Shown here: positions 1 through 9,078 of the stretch, in pieces | Layout: every line of letters starts with the position of its first letter | Position numbering within the stretch: the stretch's first letter is position 1 | Source of the DNA: Acidimicrobiia bacterium | Lineage (GTDB): Bacteria; Actinomycetota; Acidimicrobiia; Acidimicrobiales; Acidimicrobilacustridaceae | Reading direction: 5' to 3' | Assembly: GCA_020832495.1 (NCBI GenBank) | Contig: JAFIEP010000011.1 | Coordinates: forward strand, 62,001-126,000 | DNA length: 64,000 bases | The notes under the pieces: model-generated | Seen by the model: only the letters and a program-made list of their open reading frames with translations | What the model was told of the DNA's origin: nothing | Databases searched by the model: none | Position numbers and translations under genes: made by a program

Positions 1-1207
1 CGCTGGCGTTGGCGTCGTCGCCCTGCTCGTCGAGCAACGCTGCCCGGTCGGCCTCGGCGGCGGCGGCGGCCCCTTCCTCGGCGCGCGCCAGCGCAGCGTC
101 GACGCCGTCGTCGGCGATGATGCCGGCCCAGTGCACCAGGGCATCGACCATCTCGTCCTCGGCGACCACCGACACCACCGAGCCCTTGACGAACACGTGG
201 CCGCGCTTGCGCCCGGCCGAGATGCCGAGATCGGCCGAGCGGGCCTCACCGGGTCCGTTCACCACGCAGCCCATCACCGCCACCTGGATGGGGATCTTCA
301 TGTCCGACAGCGCCCGTTGGGCCTCGTCGGCCAAGGCAATGACGTCCACCTCGGCGCGCCCACACGACGGACAGGCGATCAGGTCGAGGCCCTTCCGCTC
401 ACGCAGGCCCAAGGACTCGAGCAGGAGGCGACCGGCGACCGCCTCCTCCACCGGATCCGCAGTCAGCGAGTAGCGGATCGTGTCGCCGATGCCCTCGCAC
501 AACAGGGTGGCGATCCCCGCCGTGGCCTTCACCAACCCGCCGGGCAGCGGGCCGGCCTCGGTGACCCCGAGGTGCAGCGGTACTGAGCGACCCTCGTCGT
601 CGATGAAGAACGGGTCGTCGGCCAACAACCGGTAGGCCTCGATCATCAGCGGCACGTTCGAGGCCTTCACCGAGATCTTCACGTCGTCGAAGCCCACCTC
701 GCGGAACAGCGCGTATTCGTGGCGGGCCGACTCGACCATGGCCGCCGCGGTGACCTCGCCGCCGTGGCGCTCGTAGAGCGCAGGGTCGAGCGAGCCACCG
801 TTCACGCCGATGCGGATGGGCACCCCCCGCTCCCCTGCGGCGGTGGCCACCGCCTTGATCTTGTCGGGGTTGCGGATGTTGCCCGGATTGAGGCGCAAGC
901 AGTGCACCCCGGCCTCGAGTGCTTCGAGCGCCCGCAGGTGGTTGTTGTGGACGTCGGCCACGATGGGCACCGGCGACCGGGGGACGATGCGGGCCAACCC
1001 TTCTGCGGCGGCCTGCTCGTTGCAGGTGCAGCGCACGATGTCGGCACCTGCCGCCGCCAGCGCATAGATCTGTGCCAGCGTCCCGTCCACGTCGGCGGTC
1101 TTGGTGGTCGTCATGGACTGCACCGTCACCGGGGCGTCGCCACCCACGGCCACGTCGCCCACCATGATCTGGCGGGTCGGCCGCCGTGGGATCAGTTCGC
1201 CGATCAT
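1..1207 (-). CDS. ispG: 4-hydroxy-3-methylbut-2-enyl diphosphate synthase IspG (GcpE), 3' end outside window
   Basis: IspG makes HMBPP from methylerythritol cyclodiphosphate, the penultimate step of the MEP isoprenoid pathway, using a [4Fe-4S] cluster. The minus frame opens with MIGELIPRRPTRQIMVGD, followed by the family motif VQSMTTTKTADV near residue 29. The cluster cysteines lie in CPSC (about residue 278) and GCVVNGPGEA (about 310). The frame is open to base 2 with no stop, so the last residues are missing; 402 codons are visible, with an Ala/Asp-rich tail. The ATG at 1207 overlaps the rseP stop by 4 bases, which implies translational coupling. With dxr two genes upstream, two MEP enzymes share one operon. 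Confidence 0.95.
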   Translation of the reverse strand, partial: MIGELIPRRPTRQIMVGDVAVGGDAPVTVQSMTTTKTADVDGTLAQIYALAAAGADIVRCTCNEQAAAEGLARIVPRSPVPIVADVHNNHLRALEALEAGVHCLRLNPGNIRNPDKIKAVATAAGERGVPIRIGVNGGSLDPALYERHGGEVTAAAMVESARHEYALFREVGFDDVKISVKASNVPLMIEAYRLLADDPFFIDDEGRSVPLHLGVTEAGPLPGGLVKATAGIATLLCEGIGDTIRYSLTADPVEEAVAGRLLLESLGLRERKGLDLIACPSCGRAEVDVIALADEAQRALSDMKIPIQVAVMGCVVNGPGEARSADLGISAGRKRGHVFVKGSVVSVVAEDEMVDALVHWAGIIADDGVDAALARAEEGAAAAAEADRAALLDEQGDDANAS

Positions 1208-2742
1208 GGCAGCGACAACGGGTCGGTGACGTCCAGCCAGATGGCCGACAGGCCCAGGCCCAACAGCACGAACACCACGGCATAGGTGAGCGGCATGAGC
1301 TTGGCGATGTCGACGCGGTGGATGCGCCCGGTGAGCTTGCCGCGAATGGCCTCGTAGGTGGCGACCAGGGCGTGGCCACCGTCGAAGGGCAGCAGCGGCA
1401 CCAAGTTGATGAGCGCCAGGAAGATGTTGACCAGCGCCAGCAGTCCCAGCAGACCGGACCAGCCGAGCGAGTCACCGATCTGTCCGCCCACGTTGACGAT
1501 GCCCACGATGGAGACGATGCGCTCCTCCGGCGGGGGTGAGGCCGCCGGGCCGGCACCCGAGGTGCCCGCGTCGGCCGGTCGCAGCGCCGGCACACCGGCC
1601 TCGGCCTGGCGGGCCGACTCGCCGCTCGTCACCACCAACTCCGCGTAGCGGGACAGCCCCGACGGGGAGAACAGGTTGCCGAGCACCTGGCCCATGGCCG
1701 ACGCCGTCTCGGGCACGGTGCGCACGGCGGCCACAGCGGCGTCGGCGGGACCACCGTCAACCGGATCCGGCTCCCGGCTCACGCCGAGGAAGGCCCGCAC
1801 GCCTTCGTCGGGTAGCGCCAGCGGTCGGTCGACATCGAGCAGGAAACGACCTGCGGCCGTCTCGACGGTCAGTGTGACCGGGTCCCCGGGCGCGGCCAGC
1901 ACCTGCTGCAGTTCGGGGAAGCCCTCGAGTGCCTCACCCTCGATGGCCAGCACCCGCGTGCCGCCGGTCAACGCCGGTCGGGACGGAATCGCCTCTGCGC
2001 CCACGTCACTCAGGCCCCACCCGAGCTCCGCCTGCGCCTCGAGTGGTTCGCCGTCGCGCTCCAGGGTGAGCGTGACCTCTTGGCCGGCCCGCTCGTCGAG
2101 CAGCGTGGTGAGCTGCGACCACTGTTCGGCGGGAAGGCCGTCGATGGCCACCACCCGGTCACCGGCTTCGATACCGGCGGCCGCAGCGGCGGTACCGGGC
2201 ACGACCTGCGCCACCGTCCAAGTGGTGTCGAGCTGGTCGGGGTCCTGGGGGATGCCGTGGGCCACGTAGAGGCCGAAGAAGAGCACCACCCCGATGGCGA
2301 TGTTGGCGGCCGGACCGGCCAACACGGTGGCCAGGCGCTTGGGGTAGCTCTGTTGGCGGTAGGTGCGCGGCTCGTCGACGGGGTCCACCGGTTCGAGGTT
2401 GTGCATGCCGATGATCCGCACGTAGGCGGCGATGGGCACTGCCTTCACCCCGTACTCGACCTCGCCCCGCCGGAACGACCACAGGCGCGGGCCGATCCCG
2501 ATGAAGAACTCGGTGACCTTCATGCCCGAGCGCCGAGCCACCCAGAAGTGGCCGAGTTCGTGCAGGAAGACCGAGACCAGCAGGGCCAAGATGATGGCCA
2601 GCACCCACGGGTTGACCACCAGCCCGAGCGCCGCCAGCCCGCCGACGAGGGCCACCAGGCGAAGCGGGTTGTCGAGCGGTGCCTGCACGGGCGGCTCAGG
2701 CTCCGGCTCGGTGATCGTGGGTCGGTCGATGGTGTCGGTCAC
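1204..2742 (-). CDS. rseP: RseP/M50 site-2 zinc metalloprotease
   Basis: Intramembrane metalloprotease of the RseP/Rip1 family, which cleaves membrane-embedded substrates such as anti-sigma factors in regulated proteolysis. It has 512 residues. The zinc motif HELGH is at 61-65 in the first membrane helix. Two PDZ-like segments follow, around 150-240 and 250-300, and the second catalytic motif is LLPFDGG with the metal-ligand Asp near 454. A disordered stretch near 365-400 precedes the last helices. The GTG start at 2742 overlaps the dxr stop (GTGA). The position between dxr and ispG is the usual actinobacterial order. The substrate cannot be read from the sequence. Confidence 0.93.
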   Translation of the reverse strand: MTDTIDRPTITEPEPEPPVQAPLDNPLRLVALVGGLAALGLVVNPWVLAIILALLVSVFLHELGHFWVARRSGMKVTEFFIGIGPRLWSFRRGEVEYGVKAVPIAAYVRIIGMHNLEPVDPVDEPRTYRQQSYPKRLATVLAGPAANIAIGVVLFFGLYVAHGIPQDPDQLDTTWTVAQVVPGTAAAAAGIEAGDRVVAIDGLPAEQWSQLTTLLDERAGQEVTLTLERDGEPLEAQAELGWGLSDVGAEAIPSRPALTGGTRVLAIEGEALEGFPELQQVLAAPGDPVTLTVETAAGRFLLDVDRPLALPDEGVRAFLGVSREPDPVDGGPADAAVAAVRTVPETASAMGQVLGNLFSPSGLSRYAELVVTSGESARQAEAGVPALRPADAGTSGAGPAASPPPEERIVSIVGIVNVGGQIGDSLGWSGLLGLLALVNIFLALINLVPLLPFDGGHALVATYEAIRGKLTGRIHRVDIAKLMPLTYAVVFVLLGLGLSAIWLDVTDPLSLP

Positions 2743-3929
2743 CGGGTCTCCTCGGTGGTGCGCACCGCCGCCTCGGCGACGGAGCGAGCGTGCTCGTCAG
2801 CGGCCAACACCGCATCGAGCGTGGTGAGGGGGTCGGGCTCGAGCGCATCGAGCGTGGATTCGATGATCGTGGCGATGTCGGACCACCGGCAACGGCCGGC
2901 GAGGAAGGCCGCCACGGCCACCTCGTTGGCCGCATTCAACCACGCCGGGGCGGCGCCGCCAGCGCGCCCCGCGGCGTAGGCGAGGTCCAGGCAACGGAAG
3001 GTGGCCCGATCCGGCGGTTCGAAGTCGAGTCGCAGGGCGTCGGTCCAGTCCATCGCTCCGACGGCCACCGTCGACCGGTCAGGCCAGGCCAGGGCGTAGG
3101 CGATGGGAAGACGCATGTCGGGCAACGAGAGTTGGGCAATGGTGGCCCCGTCGGTGGTGGTGACCATCGAGTGCACGATCGACTGCGGATGGACCACCAC
3201 GTCGATGCGCTCGAGCGGCACACCGGCGCCGTCGGGCCCCGCCGGCGGACCGAACAGTTCGTGGGCCTCGATCACCTCGAGGCCCTTGTTCATGAGCGTC
3301 GAGGAGTCGACGGTGATCTTGGGGCCCATCGACCAGGTGGGATGGGTCAAGGCCTCCTCGACGGTGACCGACGCCAACTGTTCGGCGGTTCGCCCACGGA
3401 AGGGCCCGCCACTGGCGGTGAGGACGAGGCGGTCGACCCGCTCGAGGTTGTCGTTGGCGCGCAGGCACTGGTGGATGGCGCAGTGCTCGGAGTCGACGGG
3501 CACGATGACGGCGCCGGGGGTGCGGCGAGCCTCCTGGACCACCGGCCCACCGGCGATGAGCGACTCCTTGTTGGCCAACGCCAGGCGGCGGCCGGCTCGC
3601 AGGGTGGCCACGGTGACCCCCAGCCCGGCGAACCCGACCACACCGTTGACCACCACGTCGGCTTCCTCGGCCAGGCTCTCGAGCCCCTCACCGCCGGCGC
3701 GCACGTCGCAACCGGGGAGCGCCTCGGCCACGGAGGCAGCGGCGTCGACGTCGGCCACGGCCACCACCTTGGCGCCGGTGCGACGGGCCTGCTCGACGAG
3801 CGTGTCGACGTCGGAGCCCCCGGCACCGAGTGCGGTCAGCTCGAAGCGATCCGGCTCGGCGGCCAGCACCTCGAGGGTCTGGGTCCCGATGGAGCCGGTG
3901 GAGCCGGCGAGCGCGACACGTTGGGCCAT
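2739..3929 (-). CDS. dxr: 1-deoxy-D-xylulose 5-phosphate reductoisomerase
   Basis: First committed enzyme of the MEP pathway; it converts DXP to MEP with NADPH and a divalent metal. It has 396 residues, the family's usual length. The NADPH loop GSTGSIG is at 9-15, the metal-site segment PVDSEHCAIHQ is mid-protein, and ASGGPFRG forms the flexible active-site loop. It starts at ATG 3929. A TAGGCT -10-like box at 3944-3939, in the short gap after cdsA, lies 9 bases before the ATG, so an internal, possibly leaderless promoter may supplement the operon transcript. Confidence 0.96.
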   Translation of the reverse strand: MAQRVALAGSTGSIGTQTLEVLAAEPDRFELTALGAGGSDVDTLVEQARRTGAKVVAVADVDAAASVAEALPGCDVRAGGEGLESLAEEADVVVNGVVGFAGLGVTVATLRAGRRLALANKESLIAGGPVVQEARRTPGAVIVPVDSEHCAIHQCLRANDNLERVDRLVLTASGGPFRGRTAEQLASVTVEEALTHPTWSMGPKITVDSSTLMNKGLEVIEAHELFGPPAGPDGAGVPLERIDVVVHPQSIVHSMVTTTDGATIAQLSLPDMRLPIAYALAWPDRSTVAVGAMDWTDALRLDFEPPDRATFRCLDLAYAAGRAGGAAPAWLNAANEVAVAAFLAGRCRWSDIATIIESTLDALEPDPLTTLDAVLAADEHARSVAEAAVRTTEETR

Positions 3930-3952
3930 GGCTCGTCCAGCCTACCGGTGCG

Positions 3953-5743
3953 TCAGAAGAACACCCGCACCGTGTAGTAGGCAGCCGGGAGCACGAACAG
4001 CACCCCGTCGAAGCGGTCCATGATGCCGCCGTGGCCGGGCAGTAGCGAGCCCATGTCCTTCAGGCCCAGGTCACGCTTGACCAGCGACTCCGACAGGTCA
4101 CCCACGAAGGCGGCCACCGCACACACCAGAGCAAAGATGACGAGCTGGACGAAGCTCAACTCGGTGAGGCCGAACAACGGGAAGTAGCGGGCGATCAGCA
4201 CCGCCACCACGGCCACCACCACCCCGCCGATGAGGCCTTCCCAGGTCTTGTTGGGGCTCACCGAGGTGAGCGGTGTCCGACCGAACCGGCTGCCGGTGAA
4301 CAACCCGCCCACGTCGTAGAACACCGCGGCGATGGCCGCCAGCAGGAACAGGCTCACACCCTGGGCCACCTCGGTGCCACCCACCGGGCCGATCTGCACC
4401 AGCAGCGCGGCGTAGGCACCGAACACGCCGACGTGGATGACGGCGAGGAGGGTCACCCCCAGGTTCCGCACCGGTTCTCCCCCACCGACACCGGCGAGGT
4501 ACCAGACCATGCCGAAGGCCACCAGGAGGAACAGCACCATGGCGATGGCCCCGTCACCACGGGTGAAGGCGGCCACCGGCAGCGCAACGATGGCCACCAG
4601 TCCCAACAGCGTCGGCGGGTTGTAGCCACCCCGTCGCAGCGCGGCGAAGTACTCCATCCCGGCAAAGAAGACCACGACCGTCACGAGGGCCAGCAGGAAC
4701 CCCGGCCCGAGGGCACCGAGCCCGAGCGTTCCGAGCCCGAGCGCCAGCCCGACGCCCACTGCTTGCACCATGTTCCGGCCACCCGTGCCGCCGGTCCCGG
4801 CACCTGCCGAGTCGCCGGCACCCACTGGTTCTGGTTCCACCTCGGGCTCGGGGCGGGGGGCCGGTCGACGCTTGCGCGCCGGCGCTGACCGTGGTGCCGG
4901 GGGTTCCTCGGGGGTCACCGGCTCGGTCGATGCCGAGGGCACACCGATCTCGGGGACGTCGAGGTCGTCGAAGGAGAGGATCTCGCCGGTCGTCGGACCC
5001 TCGGTGTCGAGGGCGCCGATGCGACTGTCGTCGTCGTGGGCCAGGTCGTCGAAGCTACCGTCGTCGCCGGCACCGAGGTGCTCGTCGCGCCATCGCGGCC
5101 CCGCAGCGAACGCCGTCCAACGTTCAGCGTCGTCATCCTCGCTGTCACTGCCGATCAGCACCCTCGGAACCTCGCCGGTGCCCGGTTCGGTCCAATGGGG
5201 CATGGCCACCTCACCCGACGGCGGCTCCACCGAGAACGGTGCGTCCTCGTCGAGGCGCGGCACGGGCTGCGTGGGCGGCGGCTCGGACGGGCCGGGTGCC
5301 GGCGGCTCAGGAGCAGGGGGCTCCGGAGCAGACGGTGCGGGCGCGGGTGGTTCCGACGCGGCAGGCGCCGGCGGTTCCGGCGGCGGGGCGTTGCGTTCTG
5401 CTTCCTTGCGGCGCTTCTCGGCAGTGATGTCCTCGAGGGTACGAATGACCGGTGGGCCCTCGCGACCCTGCGGACGCGGCCGTTCGACGTCGGCGACGTT
5501 CTCGGCGTCGGGCAGCGGGAACCGCATGGCCGGCTTCGGCCCCGACGGTGCGCTGGGCCGATCGCCGTAGCGGGGGATGTCGCCTCCTCGACGGCGGACG
5601 GTACCCTCCCGCTCGGCCACGTCGGGCACGTCGGCAGGGTCGATGATGCGCACCCCTTCGGAGTCGGGATGCTTGGGCGGAGCGGGTTCCTCTGAAGGAT
5701 CCTCGGGCTCGTCCCCGCGGTTGAAAAGCGACTTGGGAGCCAT
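3953..5743 (-). CDS. cdsA: Phosphatidate cytidylyltransferase with long disordered N-terminal extension
   Basis: CdsA makes CDP-diacylglycerol from phosphatidic acid and CTP at the membrane, feeding phospholipid synthesis. The catalytic part (about 325-596) has several membrane helices, the SPNKTWEG motif, and the family signature KRDLGLKDMG...PGHGGIMDRFDG near the C-terminus. The first ~320 residues are hydrophilic, rich in Pro, Glu, Asp and Ala, and carry a short ordered-looking island (MPHWTEPGTGEVPRVL, about 181-196). Typical CdsA is ~270-300 residues, so this is about twice the usual size. The start ATG at 5743 shares one base with the frr stop. The extension probably contacts the cytoplasmic side; its role is unknown. 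Confidence 0.93.
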   Translation of the reverse strand: MAPKSLFNRGDEPEDPSEEPAPPKHPDSEGVRIIDPADVPDVAEREGTVRRRGGDIPRYGDRPSAPSGPKPAMRFPLPDAENVADVERPRPQGREGPPVIRTLEDITAEKRRKEAERNAPPPEPPAPAASEPPAPAPSAPEPPAPEPPAPGPSEPPPTQPVPRLDEDAPFSVEPPSGEVAMPHWTEPGTGEVPRVLIGSDSEDDDAERWTAFAAGPRWRDEHLGAGDDGSFDDLAHDDDSRIGALDTEGPTTGEILSFDDLDVPEIGVPSASTEPVTPEEPPAPRSAPARKRRPAPRPEPEVEPEPVGAGDSAGAGTGGTGGRNMVQAVGVGLALGLGTLGLGALGPGFLLALVTVVVFFAGMEYFAALRRGGYNPPTLLGLVAIVALPVAAFTRGDGAIAMVLFLLVAFGMVWYLAGVGGGEPVRNLGVTLLAVIHVGVFGAYAALLVQIGPVGGTEVAQGVSLFLLAAIAAVFYDVGGLFTGSRFGRTPLTSVSPNKTWEGLIGGVVVAVVAVLIARYFPLFGLTELSFVQLVIFALVCAVAAFVGDLSESLVKRDLGLKDMGSLLPGHGGIMDRFDGVLFVLPAAYYTVRVFF

Positions 5744-6312
5744 CAGTCCTCGAGGAGCTCCTTCTCTTTGGCAGCGAACGCTTCGTCGATCCCGGCCTCG
5801 TGCTGCTGGGTCAGGCGATCCAGCTCCTTTTGGGCACGGGCGACGTCGTCGGCCGACAGGTCACCGTCCTTCTCGAGCTTCTCGAGCTCCTGGCGGGCGG
5901 TTCGGCGGGCGTTGCGGATCGAGACGCGGTTGTCCTCGGCCATCTGCTTCACCACTCGCACCAGGTCACGTCGGCGTTCGGTGGTCAGCGGCGGGAAGCT
6001 GAGTCGGATCGACACCCCGTCGTTCGAGGGATTCAGCCCCAGGTCGGACTGCTGCAGCGCCTTCTCGATGGCACCCATCGCCCCCTTGTCGTAGGGGTTG
6101 ATGAGCAGTTGGCGGGCCTCGGGCACGTTGAACCCGGCGAGCTGCTGGAGCGGCACCTCGGACCCGTAGTACTCGACCGGCAGCTTCTCCACCAGCGCCG
6201 GGCTGGCACGCCCGGTGCGGATCGAGGCGAAGTCCGTGCGGGCGTGCGCCACGGCACGATCCATCTTCTCGGACGCCTCCTCGAGGATCAGGCCGACCAT
6301 CTCGTCGCTCAC
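5743..6312 (-). CDS. frr: Ribosome recycling factor
   Basis: RRF splits the post-termination ribosome together with EF-G so that subunits can be reused. It has 189 residues, close to the usual 185, with the family's central block around NPYDKGAMGAIEKALQQSDLG and a C-terminal Lys/Glu-rich helix. The GTG start at 6312 has a GGAGGAG Shine-Dalgarno about 6-9 bases upstream. A TAGCGT -10-like box at 6348-6343, in the pyrH-frr gap, suggests a supplementary promoter. Confidence 0.97.
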   Translation of the reverse strand: MSDEMVGLILEEASEKMDRAVAHARTDFASIRTGRASPALVEKLPVEYYGSEVPLQQLAGFNVPEARQLLINPYDKGAMGAIEKALQQSDLGLNPSNDGVSIRLSFPPLTTERRRDLVRVVKQMAEDNRVSIRNARRTARQELEKLEKDGDLSADDVARAQKELDRLTQQHEAGIDEAFAAKEKELLED

Positions 6313-6353
6313 GACGTCTCCTCCGTCGATGTGATGGAACCCACGCTAGTTGG

Positions 6354-7881
<1,528 letters not shown>

Positions 7882-7884
7882 GAC

Positions 7885-8829
7885 TCAGGCCTCCTCGGTG
7901 GTCTCGTCAGCGACGGGCTCGGCCGGCGCGGCAGCAGCGGGCTCAGGAGCCGGTGCGGCAGCAGCGGGCTCGGCCGGCGCGGGCGGTGGGCCGGCGGCGA
8001 TGCGGGCCTCGCGCTCCGCAGCGGCGGCCGCAGCCTGGCGACGGGCCTCGGCCTGGTACTCGTCGATGGCCGCCTGCTGTTCGGGGGTGCGCGAGGGCGG
8101 AGGTTCTTCCACTCCGCCCTTCTTGGCCCGGATGAGGCGGCCCTCCTCCACGGCATCGGCGATGACCCGACACATCAGCGTGCCCGAACGGATGGCATCG
8201 TCGTTGCCCGGGATGAGGTACTGCACGAGGTCGGGGTCACAGTTGGTGTCGACCACGGCAACGATGGGCAGGCCCAACTTGCGTGCCTCGGTCACCGCGA
8301 TGGCTTCCTTCTTCGTGTCGAGCACGAACACCGCTTCGGGGACGCGCTCCATGTCACGGATGCCCCCCAGGTTGCGCTCGAGCTTCTCGAGCTCGCGCGA
8401 CAGCTTCAGCGCCTCCTTCTTGGGCATGGCATCGAACTCGCCACTGGCCCGCATGCGCTGGTACTCCTTCATCTTCCCCACGCGCTTGGAGATCGTCTCG
8501 AAGTTGGTGAGCATGCCGCCCAGCCACCGCTCGTTCACGTAGGGGCTGCCCGAGCGTTCGGCGTAGGACTGCACGGCGTCGCCGACCTGCTTCTTGGTGC
8601 CGACGAACAGCACGGAGCCACCGTCGGCCACGAGGTCGCGCACGTACGTGTAGGCGATCTCGATGCGCCGGAGCGTCTCCTCGAGGTCGATGATGTAGAT
8701 GCCGTTGCGCTCGCCGTAGATGAAGCGCTTCATCTTCGGGTTCCAGCGCCGGGTCTGGTGCCCGAAGTGGACGCCGGCCTCGAGCAGCTGGCGCATGGTG
8801 ACGACCGGTTCGGTCGAGATGGTCTGCAT
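7885..8829 (-). CDS. rpsB: 30S ribosomal protein S2
   Basis: S2 binds late on the back of the 30S subunit, bridging head and body, and is needed to recruit S1-like proteins. I start it at ATG 8829 ([20 protein letters not shown]) because GGGAG lies 6 bases upstream and the S2 core begins there; the frame continues 57 codons further but that sequence is leader DNA. The core has [17 protein letters not shown] and the [18 protein letters not shown] block. Length is 314; the last ~60 residues are an Ala/Pro/Glu tail typical of actinobacterial S2. Confidence 0.95.
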   Translation of the reverse strand: MQTISTEPVVTMRQLLEAGVHFGHQTRRWNPKMKRFIYGERNGIYIIDLEETLRRIEIAYTYVRDLVADGGSVLFVGTKKQVGDAVQSYAERSGSPYVNERWLGGMLTNFETISKRVGKMKEYQRMRASGEFDAMPKKEALKLSRELEKLERNLGGIRDMERVPEAVFVLDTKKEAIAVTEARKLGLPIVAVVDTNCDPDLVQYLIPGNDDAIRSGTLMCRVIADAVEEGRLIRAKKGGVEEPPPSRTPEQQAAIDEYQAEARRQAAAAAAEREARIAAGPPPAPAEPAAAAPAPEPAAAAPAEPVADETTEEA

Positions 8830-8948
8830 GGGGGACTCCCGTCGGTTGGCGACCCCGCGTCCGGCGCCGGAGCGACCGAGGGTGGACACGGGTGTGAAGT
8901 GAATCTGTGGAATGACTGCTGAACGAATCGATGGGCTGCGTGGCAGCG

Positions 8949-8972
8949 CCGGCCGAGCGTACGCCCGGCCGG
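8949..8972. promoter_or_regulatory. 24-bp near-perfect palindrome at the predicted rpsB transcript start
   Basis: Arms CCGGCCG and CGGCCGG flank a perfect 8-bp core GCGTACGC with one mismatched pair between them. It lies 3 bases downstream of the predicted rpsB -10 box, so it would cover the transcription start or form the first hairpin of the leader RNA. Possible operator, RNA-stability stem or S2-responsive element; the sequence does not distinguish these. Confidence 0.5.
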
Positions 8973-8975
8973 GGC

Positions 8976-9005
8976 AGTCTAGGGAACGGGGCGCGAACAC
9001 TCCAA
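8976..9005 (-). promoter_or_regulatory. Predicted promoter of the rpsB operon
   Basis: On the minus strand a TTGGAG -35-like hexamer (9005-9000) is separated by 18 bases from TAGACT (8981-8976), which fits the actinobacterial TANNNT -10 consensus. It would give a leader of about 140 bases before the rpsB ATG, in keeping with leader-regulated ribosomal protein operons. Prediction from sequence only. Confidence 0.45.
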
Positions 9006-9026
9006 GGTCGGCCCGGCCGACCGACC

Positions 9027-9062
9027 GATCGACGGCCTGATCGACGGCCTGATCGACGGCCC
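9027..9062. repeat. 12-bp tandem repeat, three copies, upstream of rpsB
   Basis: Unit GATCGACGGCCT occurs three times in a row, the last copy ending in C instead of T. It sits between the stop of the lipase fusion (9079) and the rpsB promoter. No function can be assigned. Confidence 0.7.
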
Positions 9063-9078
9063 GGCCGTGCGCTGTCGG

